A DNA stretch of 42,627 nt. Source: Rikenella microfusus. Lineage in GTDB: Bacteria; Bacteroidota; Bacteroidia; Bacteroidales; Tenuifilaceae. This document shows, one piece after another, positions 8,208 through 16,308 of this stretch (position 1 is its first letter; each line of letters begins with the position of its first letter). Made by a program: the position numbers and the translations under genes. The notes under the pieces are model-generated. The model was not told where the DNA came from. It worked only from the letters and a program-made list of their open reading frames with translations, and searched no databases. The stretch spans positions 1-42,627 of the forward strand of contig DYKO01000023.1 of the NCBI GenBank assembly GCA_020722565.1, read 5' to 3'.

Positions 8208-8645
8208 ATGTCAGTAAACAAAGTTATTCTGGTGGGCAACGTGGGAAAAGATCCTGAGGTCCGCCATCTTGAAAGTGGTGTAGCCGTTGCACGTTTTCCT
8301 CTGGCAACCAATGAAACCTATACCGACAAATCGGGTAAAAAGGTTACTCAAACTGAGTGGCATAACATTGTGGTTTGGCGTGGATTAGCCGATATTGCTG
8401 AAAAATATATAAAAAGTGGGAAGCTGCTTTATGTTGAGGGTCGTATTAGAAACTCTTCGTACGAGGATAAAGATGGAAATAAGCGCTACACCACTGAAAT
8501 TTTATGTGATAATTTCAGGTTCCTTGGCTCCAGCGCAGGTCATGATGATAAATCCGCTCAGTATTCTGAACCCCAGGCAGGTAAGGTTAATTTAGCCGAT
8601 GAAGAAAGTATGCCTCCTCAACCCGATGATGATCTTCCCTTCTAA
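8208..8645 (+). CDS. ssb: Single-stranded DNA-binding protein
   Basis: 145 residues. The N-terminal OB fold (residues 1-105) starts MSVNKVILVGNVGKDPEVRHLESGVAVARFPLAT and contains TEWHNIVVW and the LYVEGRI strand typical of bacterial SSB. The short disordered tail ends in DDDLPF, the acidic tip that docks repair and replication partners. It binds ssDNA as a tetramer in replication, recombination and repair. It has its own candidate promoter after mutY and an intrinsic terminator before gldE. Confidence 0.96.
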   Translation: MSVNKVILVGNVGKDPEVRHLESGVAVARFPLATNETYTDKSGKKVTQTEWHNIVVWRGLADIAEKYIKSGKLLYVEGRIRNSSYEDKDGNKRYTTEILCDNFRFLGSSAGHDDKSAQYSEPQAGKVNLADEESMPPQPDDDLPF

Positions 8646-8700
8646 ACAATTAACCAGCAATATTTTACATTTCAACGAAAAGTTAAAGTTGCAATCGTTT

Positions 8701-8740
8701 AGGCAAGCCAATCTTAGCTGAGGTTTGCCTTTCGTTTTTC
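8701..8740 (+). terminator. Intrinsic terminator after ssb
   Basis: A 9-bp stem, AGGCAAGCC (8701-8709) with GGTTTGCCT (8722-8730), one G-T pair, followed by TTCGTTTTTC. It is 55 bp past the ssb stop and separates ssb from gldE. Confidence 0.75.
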
Positions 8741-8799
8741 ATCAATGTAATAACCATTTTTTTAGTAACTTTACAGGGTAAACCAATTTATATCGCGCT

Positions 8800-10119
8800 T
8801 TGGATAATTTATTTGCACTACTGGAAGAAATTACTGATAAGCTAGTTTTTACCACACCTACTGTTGGATTCTATTTTGGTCTGGCGGTTCTTTTAGTGCT
8901 CATTTTTTTATCCGCAACATTCAGCGGAGCAGAGGTGGCCTATTTCTCATTATCGCCATCCGATTATAAAAAGATACAGGATAACCCAAATTCAGCCAAA
9001 ACGCTTAACAACTTATCGAATCACGAGCAATTGCTGGCCACCCTATTGATCTCAAATAATCTGGTAAATGTTGCCATAGTAATTCTATCAGCATTTCTGT
9101 CAACCGAGGTTCTTGATTTTAGCCAGGCTCCCTTGTTTGGATTTCTCTTTCAGACCGTTCTAATTACATTTATTTTACTCCTGTTTGGTGAAATTCTCCC
9201 AAAAATTATGGCAGCAAATAAATCGCGCCGATTTGCCGAAGTGGTTTCACCTCTAATTCACTTCTTAATTAGTTTTTTTAGACCCTTAACTGTACTGCTA
9301 ATGCGTTCGTCGCTTATTATTAGCAGGCGTATAGTAAGCCCCCAGAAAATATCGATGGATGAATTAGGCGATGCAATTGAAATTACAGCCGATAGCCTTG
9401 CCGAGGAGCGGCAAATTCTTGAGGGTATTGTTTCGTTTACCAATACCGTGGTTAGCGAAATTATGAAGCCCCGTTTGGATGTTGTTGCCCTTGACTTTAA
9501 CTCGCCCTATAGCAAGTTAAAAGAGGTTGTCATTGAATCGGGGTACAGCAGAATCCCAATTTTTAATGAATCATTCGACGACATTAAGGGTATTCTTTAT
9601 GTTAAAGATCTCATCCCCCATATTGATAAAGATGATAGCTTCAGGTGGCAAAACCTGATTCGCCCCTCATACTTTATTCCTGAAAGCAAAAAGATAAATG
9701 ACCTTTTAGCCGAGTTCCAGCAAAAGCACATTCACCTTGCCATTGTGGTGGATGAGTATGGCGGTACCAGCGGAATTGTTACCCTTGAGGATATTCTCGA
9801 GGAAATTGTGGGTGAAATTTCCGATGAATCCGACGAAGAGGAAAAACTTTACACCAAAATCGATGATAAAAACTATGTTTTTGAGGCCAAGGTGATGCTC
9901 AACGATTTTTGCAAAATTGTAGGCTGCGACGATGATATTTTTGATGATATTAGAGGCGAGGCCGAAACTATAGCCGGGCTTATTCTAGAAAACACAGGAC
10001 AAATACCCAATCTTAATGAGGTGGTCAAATGTAAACAGTTTGTATTTACCATTGATGCTGTTGATAACCGCAGAATTAAACGCGTAAAGGTTAATATAAT
10101 GGATGATGAGAACAAATAG
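8800..10119 (+). CDS. gldE: GldE, CBS/CorC-type gliding-associated membrane protein
   Basis: 439 residues from a TTG start; no better start is visible. The N-terminal DUF21/CNNM transmembrane domain has helices at about 23-45, 82-105 and 108-130 (YFGLAVLLVLIFLSATFSGAEVAYFSLSP). Paired CBS domains span about 210-340 (IMKPRLDVVALD; LAIVVDEYGGTSGIVTLEDILEEIVGEI). A C-terminal CorC/HlyC domain follows (about 350-430). GldE is linked to GldD in flavobacterial gliding and type IX secretion; its exact role, possibly ion transport, is not settled. Its end overlaps the gldD start by 17 nt, implying translational coupling, and the pairing with gldD supports the GldE name over a generic hemolysin-C protein. 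Confidence 0.93.
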   Translation: MDNLFALLEEITDKLVFTTPTVGFYFGLAVLLVLIFLSATFSGAEVAYFSLSPSDYKKIQDNPNSAKTLNNLSNHEQLLATLLISNNLVNVAIVILSAFLSTEVLDFSQAPLFGFLFQTVLITFILLLFGEILPKIMAANKSRRFAEVVSPLIHFLISFFRPLTVLLMRSSLIISRRIVSPQKISMDELGDAIEITADSLAEERQILEGIVSFTNTVVSEIMKPRLDVVALDFNSPYSKLKEVVIESGYSRIPIFNESFDDIKGILYVKDLIPHIDKDDSFRWQNLIRPSYFIPESKKINDLLAEFQQKHIHLAIVVDEYGGTSGIVTLEDILEEIVGEISDESDEEEKLYTKIDDKNYVFEAKVMLNDFCKIVGCDDDIFDDIRGEAETIAGLILENTGQIPNLNEVVKCKQFVFTIDAVDNRRIKRVKVNIMDDENK

Positions 10120-10678
10120 TTTTTTTTTTAACATAGTAATCGCATTTGTTTTGATGGCTTGCTCCGAGGGTAACGCACCCAAACCACGCGGATACTTTCG
10201 CATATCTTTTCCCGAAAAGGATTACCGCCTTTTCGATTCCATTTACCCTTTTGCCTTTGAGTATCCCGTTTACGGAACTATAGTGAAGGAGGATTCACGC
10301 CCCGGAGAGGGCGATTGGATTAGCGTTAGCTTTCCACAATACAAGGCTAAAATACACCTGAGCTATCGCTATTTGAAGGGTAACTTAGATCAGCTCTCTG
10401 AAGATGCCCGCAATTTAGCTTACAAACATACCTACAAGGCCGATGCCATTGACGAGCGGGTTTTTTCAAATCCAGAAAAAAGGGTTTACGGTGTGCTGTA
10501 CGATATAAGGGGTAATGCAGCTAGTTCAATTCAATTCTACATTACCGACTCCAGCAGGCATTACCTACGAGGAGCCCTATACTTCCGTTGCGAGCCCAAC
10601 AAAGATTCACTGGCTCCAGCCATCGACTTCTTTTCTCGCGATGTAGTGCACCTTATTGAAACTTTACGTTGGAAGTAG
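10103..10678 (+). CDS. gldD: GldD gliding motility lipoprotein
   Basis: 191 residues. The lipoprotein signal peptide ends in LMAC (Cys20), followed by SEGNAPKPRGYFRISFPEKDYRLFDSIYPFAFEYP, the recognisable GldD start. The conserved core includes SVSFPQYKAKIHLSYR and the tail GALYFRCEPNKDSLAP. GldD is required with GldE for gliding and T9SS function in Flavobacterium; its biochemical role is unknown. The ORF starts inside gldE (17-nt overlap). The next gene, a phosphopantetheinyl transferase, follows after 6 bp, so the set is one operon. Confidence 0.93.
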   Translation: MMRTNSFFFNIVIAFVLMACSEGNAPKPRGYFRISFPEKDYRLFDSIYPFAFEYPVYGTIVKEDSRPGEGDWISVSFPQYKAKIHLSYRYLKGNLDQLSEDARNLAYKHTYKADAIDERVFSNPEKRVYGVLYDIRGNAASSIQFYITDSSRHYLRGALYFRCEPNKDSLAPAIDFFSRDVVHLIETLRWK

Positions 10679-10684
10679 CTAACC

Positions 10685-11299
10685 ATGCCCCTGCTTGAAC
10701 CAATACTTGATGATGGTTTAACGGTGGCTCTGTGGCGAGTTACTGAATCCGAACAAGTTTTAGCTGGCTTTACCCAAAGCAATATAGAACTACCCGCTAA
10801 CCATGAACGGCGTTTGGAACGATTGGCTACAATGGCCCTTTTGAAATCACAGGGTTTGCCAATTGTTTATAGTTACAACAAATGGGGTCGCCCCTTTTTC
10901 GCTGATTCCGATGTAAATTTTTCTGTAAGCCATACCAATGGTCTCGTCGCAGTTGCCTATTCCTCTGATATATTTGTGGGTATTGATGTTGAGAGGATTA
11001 GTCGAAATTTTGAAAGGGTTTTAAAAAAGTTTCTAACAGCACGAGAGGCCTGCCATGCCGGTAACTACTCGCAAGAACATTTGGCGCTTATTTGGAGCGC
11101 CAAGGAGGCTATTTACAAGTTGCCCTGGGAGAAAAATCCTGTGTTCAGCTGCGATATTGAGGTATTAGTTGAAGTTGAGCAACTTCATCGGGGGTGGATA
11201 TTCTCAAGGGTGCGTGATGTGGAGGGGTGGGTTGAACTTATAGTAAAGTATCGATTTTTTGATAATTTTTGTTTAACGTGGGTGACGAATAAAAAATAG
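10685..11299 (+). CDS. 4'-phosphopantetheinyl transferase family protein
   Basis: 204 residues. It transfers the phosphopantetheine arm of CoA to an acyl- or peptidyl-carrier protein. The Sfp/AcpT-like signature is present: NFSVSHTNG at 78-86, VGIDVE (98-103) with Mg2+ ligands Asp101 and Glu103, and WSAKEAIYK (137-145) with Glu141 and Lys145. No carrier protein, PKS or NRPS gene is in the window, so the target is unknown; the fatty-acid ACP or an aryl-polyene-type carrier are possibilities. It is 6 bp after gldD and 4 bp before the GGGP synthase gene, so co-transcribed with both. Confidence 0.88.
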   Translation: MPLLEPILDDGLTVALWRVTESEQVLAGFTQSNIELPANHERRLERLATMALLKSQGLPIVYSYNKWGRPFFADSDVNFSVSHTNGLVAVAYSSDIFVGIDVERISRNFERVLKKFLTAREACHAGNYSQEHLALIWSAKEAIYKLPWEKNPVFSCDIEVLVEVEQLHRGWIFSRVRDVEGWVELIVKYRFFDNFCLTWVTNKK

Positions 11300-11303
11300 C
11301 GCC

Positions 11304-12005
11304 ATGCGTAACGTTTACGATTCGATATTAAAGGGGGAAAAAATAGCCATTCTGCTTGATCCCGGTAAAGAAATCCATGCCGATGTGGACGGTATTATAC
11401 GCCATTCCACCAATGCTGGTGTAGCCATGTTTCTGGTTGGAGGAAGCTTGGTGTCCACTTCTGTGTCGAATTTTGTGGAAGGGGTGAAAGCCAAAACCAA
11501 CCTACCGGTTGTGCTTTTCCCGGGGAATGCCATGCAGTTTGCCCCCAATGCGGATGCCATTCTTTTCCTATCGCTTATATCGGGACGCAATCCCGATTTT
11601 TTAATAGGTAATCATGTGGCTGTGGCCCCCATGGTCAAGCTAAGTGGAATAGAGGTTATCCCAACAGGATACATTCTGATTGATGGTGGGGCACCTACTT
11701 CGGTTCAGTACATGAGCCAAACCATGCCAATTCCTGCATCAAAGCCTGAAATTGCAGTAGCAACGGCTATCGCCGGTGAATTGTTGGGATTGAAAGCCAT
11801 TTATCTTGAAGCAGGAAGTGGAGCACAGAATCCGGTACCAGCAGAAGTTGTTGAACGGGTTTGCTCAGCAGTTTCAATTCCTATAATGGTTGGAGGAGGG
11901 CTAAGTACTCCCGCTCAAATAGAGGCAGTTTTTGCTGCCGGAGCCAATATGGTGGTTATAGGTAATGCCATGGAAAGCAATCCTACATTACTGTCAAGTT
12001 GGTAG
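11304..12005 (+). CDS. Geranylgeranylglyceryl/heptaprenylglyceryl phosphate synthase family
   Basis: 233 residues, a TIM-barrel prenyltransferase that joins a polyprenyl diphosphate to sn-glycerol-1-phosphate. Motifs are ILLDPGK (Asp19, Mg2+), FLVGGSLV, YLEAGSGA, and the phosphate-binding IMVGGGLSTPAQIEAV and VIGNAME. Bacteroidota carry group II GGGPS-like enzymes, distinct from Firmicutes PcrB; the ether lipid made by this organism is not shown by the sequence. It is the last gene of the gldE-gldD-PPTase unit and ends 2 bp from the stop of the convergent PafA-like gene, with no terminator between. Confidence 0.9.
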   Translation: MRNVYDSILKGEKIAILLDPGKEIHADVDGIIRHSTNAGVAMFLVGGSLVSTSVSNFVEGVKAKTNLPVVLFPGNAMQFAPNADAILFLSLISGRNPDFLIGNHVAVAPMVKLSGIEVIPTGYILIDGGAPTSVQYMSQTMPIPASKPEIAVATAIAGELLGLKAIYLEAGSGAQNPVPAEVVERVCSAVSIPIMVGGGLSTPAQIEAVFAAGANMVVIGNAMESNPTLLSSW

Positions 12006-12007
12006 GG

Positions 12008-13654
12008 CTATTCCAGCATTTCTTTAATGGGTGTGCCTATTGCCCCGTTAGGCCAAGTAATTCCAAGCAATACGGAAAGCGTTGGGGCAATGTCGTTCAT
12101 CAGCACAGGCGAAAGAACCGACTTGCGTTTAGCCTTCCATCCATAGAAAATTAAGGGAACATGTGTGTCGTAATCGTATGGTGAATTAGCCGAAGTAATA
12201 TTACCGTTTCGCTCAATCCATCCGGGTTCCAAATTTATGATAACGTCGCCTGAGCGGCGTTGGTTGAAGCTGTTCTGAAACTTAACCATTATGCCATTGG
12301 TAAAACTGCCATTTTGAAGGTTGTGCGCTGTGGTGCTATTGGCAACCCCTGAAAACTCCAGCATGAAGTTGGCTACCTTTTGTTGAAAATCGGCCAGGTT
12401 GAGATTTGAATCCTCAATCAGCTTGCGGTTTAGGTAGATTTGCTTGTCGTGGTAGCCGATAATCCATTTTCCTTGTCCGTAAACCGCATTCAGGTAGCTC
12501 GCTAGTAGTATCATGGCCTTTTGGGGTTCAAAGTAGCCCCCGGGAATCTTCGATTTTTCAAGAAAGTCAGGAGTTGATGCCACTCCCTGGTCCGATGTAA
12601 GAACTACCAAAGTATTCTCTTTGCCTATGGTTAGGTTGATGAACTCCAGAAAATGACCAATTTCTCTATCTAATTTCAGATAGGTATCTTCCATTTCAAT
12701 TGAATGAGGACCAAATTTTTGGCTAATGTTTCGGTTGGCGCTAAAGGTTATGCATAACAAATCGGTATGCTCATCATTCCCTAATTCTTCGCCTATTATG
12801 GCTGCTATGGCCATATCTTTGGTCAACAGGTTGCCATATGGATTCTCCAAAAGCGATTTAAAATCCTTTTTGGGTTGGGGCTTGCCAATTAGTCCATCAA
12901 CCATTCCTTTAAGTTTTTGCGCAATGGTTTTCTTTTTTTCGTCCGATTTAATGGAAGCTGTGTCAGCTTCCTCGTATTTATCGAGCGGCTGTAGGGCTTT
13001 CCATTCCCTATCGGTGTATAAATTGGCAAATCCTTTACTATTAAAAGTGTCAACCCATACGGGCAAGTTTTGGGCAAAGTAGCTGCTGCTAACCCAAAGG
13101 CCTTTTTCGGTATCAAACCAAAACATACCGTTGGCGCTATGTCCTCCCAAAAGGATGGCCGAACCGGCATCAAGGGCGATACTTACCACTTTCGATTGGG
13201 CATTACTGAGCCTCAACTCGTCGCCAAAGGTGCTGGTGACCAGGTTTTTAGCCGAATACTTTCCACTAAAAAAACTACCCCCAATGCTGTTTACTTTTTC
13301 GTCCAATACGGCATCAACCTCAGCATTAGTTCCCCGGTTATACCATTTATCGGAGATAATTCCATGAACCGAGGGCATGGCCCCGGTTGAAATAGTGGCT
13401 AAGCCTGGATAGGCCTGTGTGAGCATGTAGTTGAAACGGGCATTCCGGCAATATGTACCCTCGTTTACCAGTGTTTTGAAGCCATTATCGCCAAACTTAT
13501 CCCAGTAACGACTCAAATAGTCAAAGCGCATTTGACTAACAACAATTTTTACAATTAGTTTGGGTTTTTCCGAAGGTATCGACCGGTTGATTTGTGGTGT
13601 GGCTGAAAATGATATTAGTAAAAAAAGCAAAAGAGATAGATGTCCAAAACGCAT
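12008..13654 (-). CDS. PafA-family secreted protein, predicted catalytically inactive
   Basis: 548 residues from the ATG at 13654, which gives MRFGHLSLLLFLLISFSATPQ (an in-frame TTG at 13681 would overlap the previous gene). The alkaline phosphatase superfamily fold is clear: QMRFDYLSRYWDKFGDNGFKTLVNEG, STGAMPSVHGII, HSIEMEDTYLKLDREIGHFL, YDYDTHVPLIFYG. Against PafA, from memory and in 13681-based numbering, the Asp metal ligand is Ser49, the Thr nucleophile Ala90, the Lys/Arg phosphate pair Leu170/Ala172, the STDxxGH Asp and His Arg317 and Gln321, and the DHG His Gln365. Asp364 and His507 remain. The ORF is intact, so a non-catalytic binding role is likelier than a pseudogene. It follows the T9SS peptidase by 10 bp. 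Confidence 0.85.
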   Translation of the reverse strand: MRFGHLSLLLFLLISFSATPQINRSIPSEKPKLIVKIVVSQMRFDYLSRYWDKFGDNGFKTLVNEGTYCRNARFNYMLTQAYPGLATISTGAMPSVHGIISDKWYNRGTNAEVDAVLDEKVNSIGGSFFSGKYSAKNLVTSTFGDELRLSNAQSKVVSIALDAGSAILLGGHSANGMFWFDTEKGLWVSSSYFAQNLPVWVDTFNSKGFANLYTDREWKALQPLDKYEEADTASIKSDEKKKTIAQKLKGMVDGLIGKPQPKKDFKSLLENPYGNLLTKDMAIAAIIGEELGNDEHTDLLCITFSANRNISQKFGPHSIEMEDTYLKLDREIGHFLEFINLTIGKENTLVVLTSDQGVASTPDFLEKSKIPGGYFEPQKAMILLASYLNAVYGQGKWIIGYHDKQIYLNRKLIEDSNLNLADFQQKVANFMLEFSGVANSTTAHNLQNGSFTNGIMVKFQNSFNQRRSGDVIINLEPGWIERNGNITSANSPYDYDTHVPLIFYGWKAKRKSVLSPVLMNDIAPTLSVLLGITWPNGAIGTPIKEMLE

Positions 13655-13664
13655 ATTTAAAGTT

Positions 13665-16226
13665 TTATCTGTTAATAACAATTTTTTTTCTTATTGTTTT
13701 GTCGTTAATGGTTATTTCCAAAATGGCGATACCTGTTACCTGAGCTATTTTTTCAATTTCAACGTGCAGGGTTAGCTCTCCCTGGAAATGGTTGTGCTTA
13801 AACAGAATTCCTCTTGTTTTCCCATAAATATCAATCAATCTTATTGAAACATTGGCATTATTGGGAACAAATAGGCCGATATTTAGATTATCAGAAGCGG
13901 GATTTGGGTAGATATCGACTTTGAAGTTATCGTTGTAAAGGTTAATACCTGTAGGCAAGAGCGAGAACTGATAGGTTGAATCGCTTGCTAAACGCAAATT
14001 GCCACTTTTTGTGGTGAACCCCTCTCTTGAAATGGAATAGGGAATGCTTGTGCCAAAGGGAACATTATTAAACGTGGTTTTCCCACTTTGGTCCGTTTGC
14101 TTTTGCTGTCCGGCAAAGGAGATGATTGCATCCGAAATAGGATTGCCATTCCCGGTGATTTCAAAGTTGGCATTGTAATGTGCCGTTATGTTTACGGTGT
14201 GATTTATTTTTTGCCAGGGTAGCGAGAGGAGGGATTCGCCAATTTTATTGTTTTCGGAATAAAATGCCATTGTAACAATTGTGTCGAGGGGGTATTTTGA
14301 AAACGAGACCTTTCCTTCGGCATTTGTTATTTTTAAGCTGTCGCCTACCTGTAGGGTCAGGCCCTCGAATGGAGTGGAATTTACGGTTGCCGTAAGGTTA
14401 ATATCACCCAAAATTTTTGGGAGCACCAGGTCATCAATAAAAACACAATCGGAACCAGCCGCGCTGGCATTGTCTTTGGAATAGGACCATTTTAATGTAT
14501 GATTACCCTTACTTAAAAAGGTTGCAAAACGGGTCCAGTTGTTTGTTCCGCTTGTCTGAATCTGCAAAATATCATCGATGAAAAACCTAAAGTAATCATA
14601 TCCCATTTCCGACGAGGTTATATGGTAAAACGAGAGTTCGCCGGATTCTTTAACCTCGATGTTGAGTATGGCTTCGGTGGTTTGATTATCGGAAATGGAA
14701 GCCGATTTTAGGGAATAGCTGCCCGAGTAGCTCTGCTGGTTGCTGGATGTCCACGAACCGTTGGAAAAGTTAAATCGTTCGGGAATTAGGTATTCGAAAC
14801 TCTCTGCAGAAACTGTATCGGAGCATGGTTGAAGCGTAAAATTTATCTCTTTCTGTTCAAAACTGCCTATGGTGATGTTGGAGAGAAACTGAGGCTTGTA
14901 GCCTCGGGCATAGGCAACTATATCGTAAGTGCCGGGTTCAATGGGGCGATAAAATTGGCCGTTTGTGGTATTTGTTGTAGCTGATGAGTTGAACCTGTCA
15001 TGGTTAATAACAAAAACCTCAGAGCTAATAAGTTCGTTTGCAGTATTTTTAACAAATCCGGTAAATCCATAGGTTGCTTGCTCAAGGAATGTGAGCAGAG
15101 CAGTTCGATTGTAGTCCCAGTGAGCGGGGAGGAGCTCGGAACCAATAAGTTTTGTATCGGATAGTTCAATGGTTATTTCGCGGCAGCGATGCCAGTAGTT
15201 CATGTAATCCTGTCGGCCGCCGGTTACCACGTACCAGTCGCCGCCGTTGGTAATTCCGTTGTTCAGAGCATCCATGTAGCCACTGGGGCTATTAGCCTGT
15301 GCCGAGTCGGCATACTGACGGCACACCCGCACAAACCAGTCGTTATCGGGATGGCTGAGCTGTGCTGATGTCCAGGTATCCCATGGGTAGTTTACCACCT
15401 CGGTGCCGCCATGGAAATTTGCCGACAGCACAAAGTGGTGTTGAGCAGCAAAATCCATCATGGCCAGATTTTCGGGTTGCCATTGCTTGTTGTCGGGATG
15501 CAATCCCGTCCGAATATCAGGAAAGTTGCGGTTTAGGTCAACGGAGTTGGCATTATAACGGGTAGCGCCAGATACAGTGGAGTTACCAGAGCTATAGGTC
15601 CCATCAGGGTTGGCGTTGGGATTGATGTAGATCTGAAGTTTGTTTACCAAATTTGTAGCGCGAGGGTTTGTTCCATAATTGGCAAGTAGGTAATCAATTA
15701 GCCTGAGCATTAAAACATATCCGGTAGCTTCATCGCCATGCATTGTGCTGGTGTAGAACACCTCGGGTTCGTCCTCTTCAACATTTACATTATCGGAAAT
15801 TTTCATAGCATAAATCTTGCGTCCCTGTACAGATGTACCTATGGAGTCGAGCTTGCATAAATCAGGGTAATTGACCTCAAACTGTTTCATTATATCGCGG
15901 TAAACCTCATAGGTGGGGTACCGGTCCCAGTTGACCATTTCGGCTATACTTGTAGCCATTACAATTGACTTGGTGTTCAGAAGCGATGGATTTGGGAGCC
16001 GTTCGGCTTTGTATCCCATTTTCTGAAAAGCTATCCACTCCCCCTGGTTGGCATAGGCGTAAATGGTATCGCCATTTACGTTGTCTATTGATATAATATG
16101 GGTTAGGGCATTGTTTACCAATTGGTGGTTCTCCTCAGTAAAACGAAAGTATATTTCAGTATTCTGGGCTGAAACAAAAACCGAAAAGAGCAGAAGTAAT
16201 GTAACTAATTTGTAGCGTTTCATCAA
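13665..16226 (-). CDS. Secreted M14 zinc carboxypeptidase with T9SS sorting domain
   Basis: 853 residues. The signal peptide is 1-20. The M14 domain (about 100-385) carries zinc ligands His163 and Glu166 (MHGDEATGY) and His272 (FHGGTE), the substrate Arg in DLNRNFPD (233), and the catalytic Glu354 (ITIELSD). A carboxypeptidase-regulatory-like beta domain follows (about 388-455), then a jelly-roll/MAM-like module (about 470-610), two further regulatory-like repeats, and a type A T9SS C-terminal domain from about 770 (VDIYPNPASDNLNIGL ... GIAILEITINDKTIRKKIVINR). It should cross the outer membrane through T9SS and be surface-bound or released. It precedes the PafA-like gene in one unit and is divergent from a TonB-dependent receptor. 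Confidence 0.93.
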   Translation of the reverse strand: MMKRYKLVTLLLLFSVFVSAQNTEIYFRFTEENHQLVNNALTHIISIDNVNGDTIYAYANQGEWIAFQKMGYKAERLPNPSLLNTKSIVMATSIAEMVNWDRYPTYEVYRDIMKQFEVNYPDLCKLDSIGTSVQGRKIYAMKISDNVNVEEDEPEVFYTSTMHGDEATGYVLMLRLIDYLLANYGTNPRATNLVNKLQIYINPNANPDGTYSSGNSTVSGATRYNANSVDLNRNFPDIRTGLHPDNKQWQPENLAMMDFAAQHHFVLSANFHGGTEVVNYPWDTWTSAQLSHPDNDWFVRVCRQYADSAQANSPSGYMDALNNGITNGGDWYVVTGGRQDYMNYWHRCREITIELSDTKLIGSELLPAHWDYNRTALLTFLEQATYGFTGFVKNTANELISSEVFVINHDRFNSSATTNTTNGQFYRPIEPGTYDIVAYARGYKPQFLSNITIGSFEQKEINFTLQPCSDTVSAESFEYLIPERFNFSNGSWTSSNQQSYSGSYSLKSASISDNQTTEAILNIEVKESGELSFYHITSSEMGYDYFRFFIDDILQIQTSGTNNWTRFATFLSKGNHTLKWSYSKDNASAAGSDCVFIDDLVLPKILGDINLTATVNSTPFEGLTLQVGDSLKITNAEGKVSFSKYPLDTIVTMAFYSENNKIGESLLSLPWQKINHTVNITAHYNANFEITGNGNPISDAIISFAGQQKQTDQSGKTTFNNVPFGTSIPYSISREGFTTKSGNLRLASDSTYQFSLLPTGINLYNDNFKVDIYPNPASDNLNIGLFVPNNANVSIRLIDIYGKTRGILFKHNHFQGELTLHVEIEKIAQVTGIAILEITINDKTIRKKIVINR

Positions 16227-16308
16227 ATCAATTTTTTGCTAAAATACTTTTTTTGGGTAAATTAGTAAGGATAGATATCGTCGAAAGTTTTTAAAAATTT
16301 TTATAGAT

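Noticed and set aside
12726-13390. Several plus-strand frames of 78-118 codons opposite the PafA-like gene
   Set aside because: They are shadows of the real minus-strand gene, which shows fold motifs and a signal peptide.
12008-13654. Calling the PafA-like gene an active alkaline phosphatase
   Set aside because: Key ligands and the nucleophile are replaced, although the overall fold matches.
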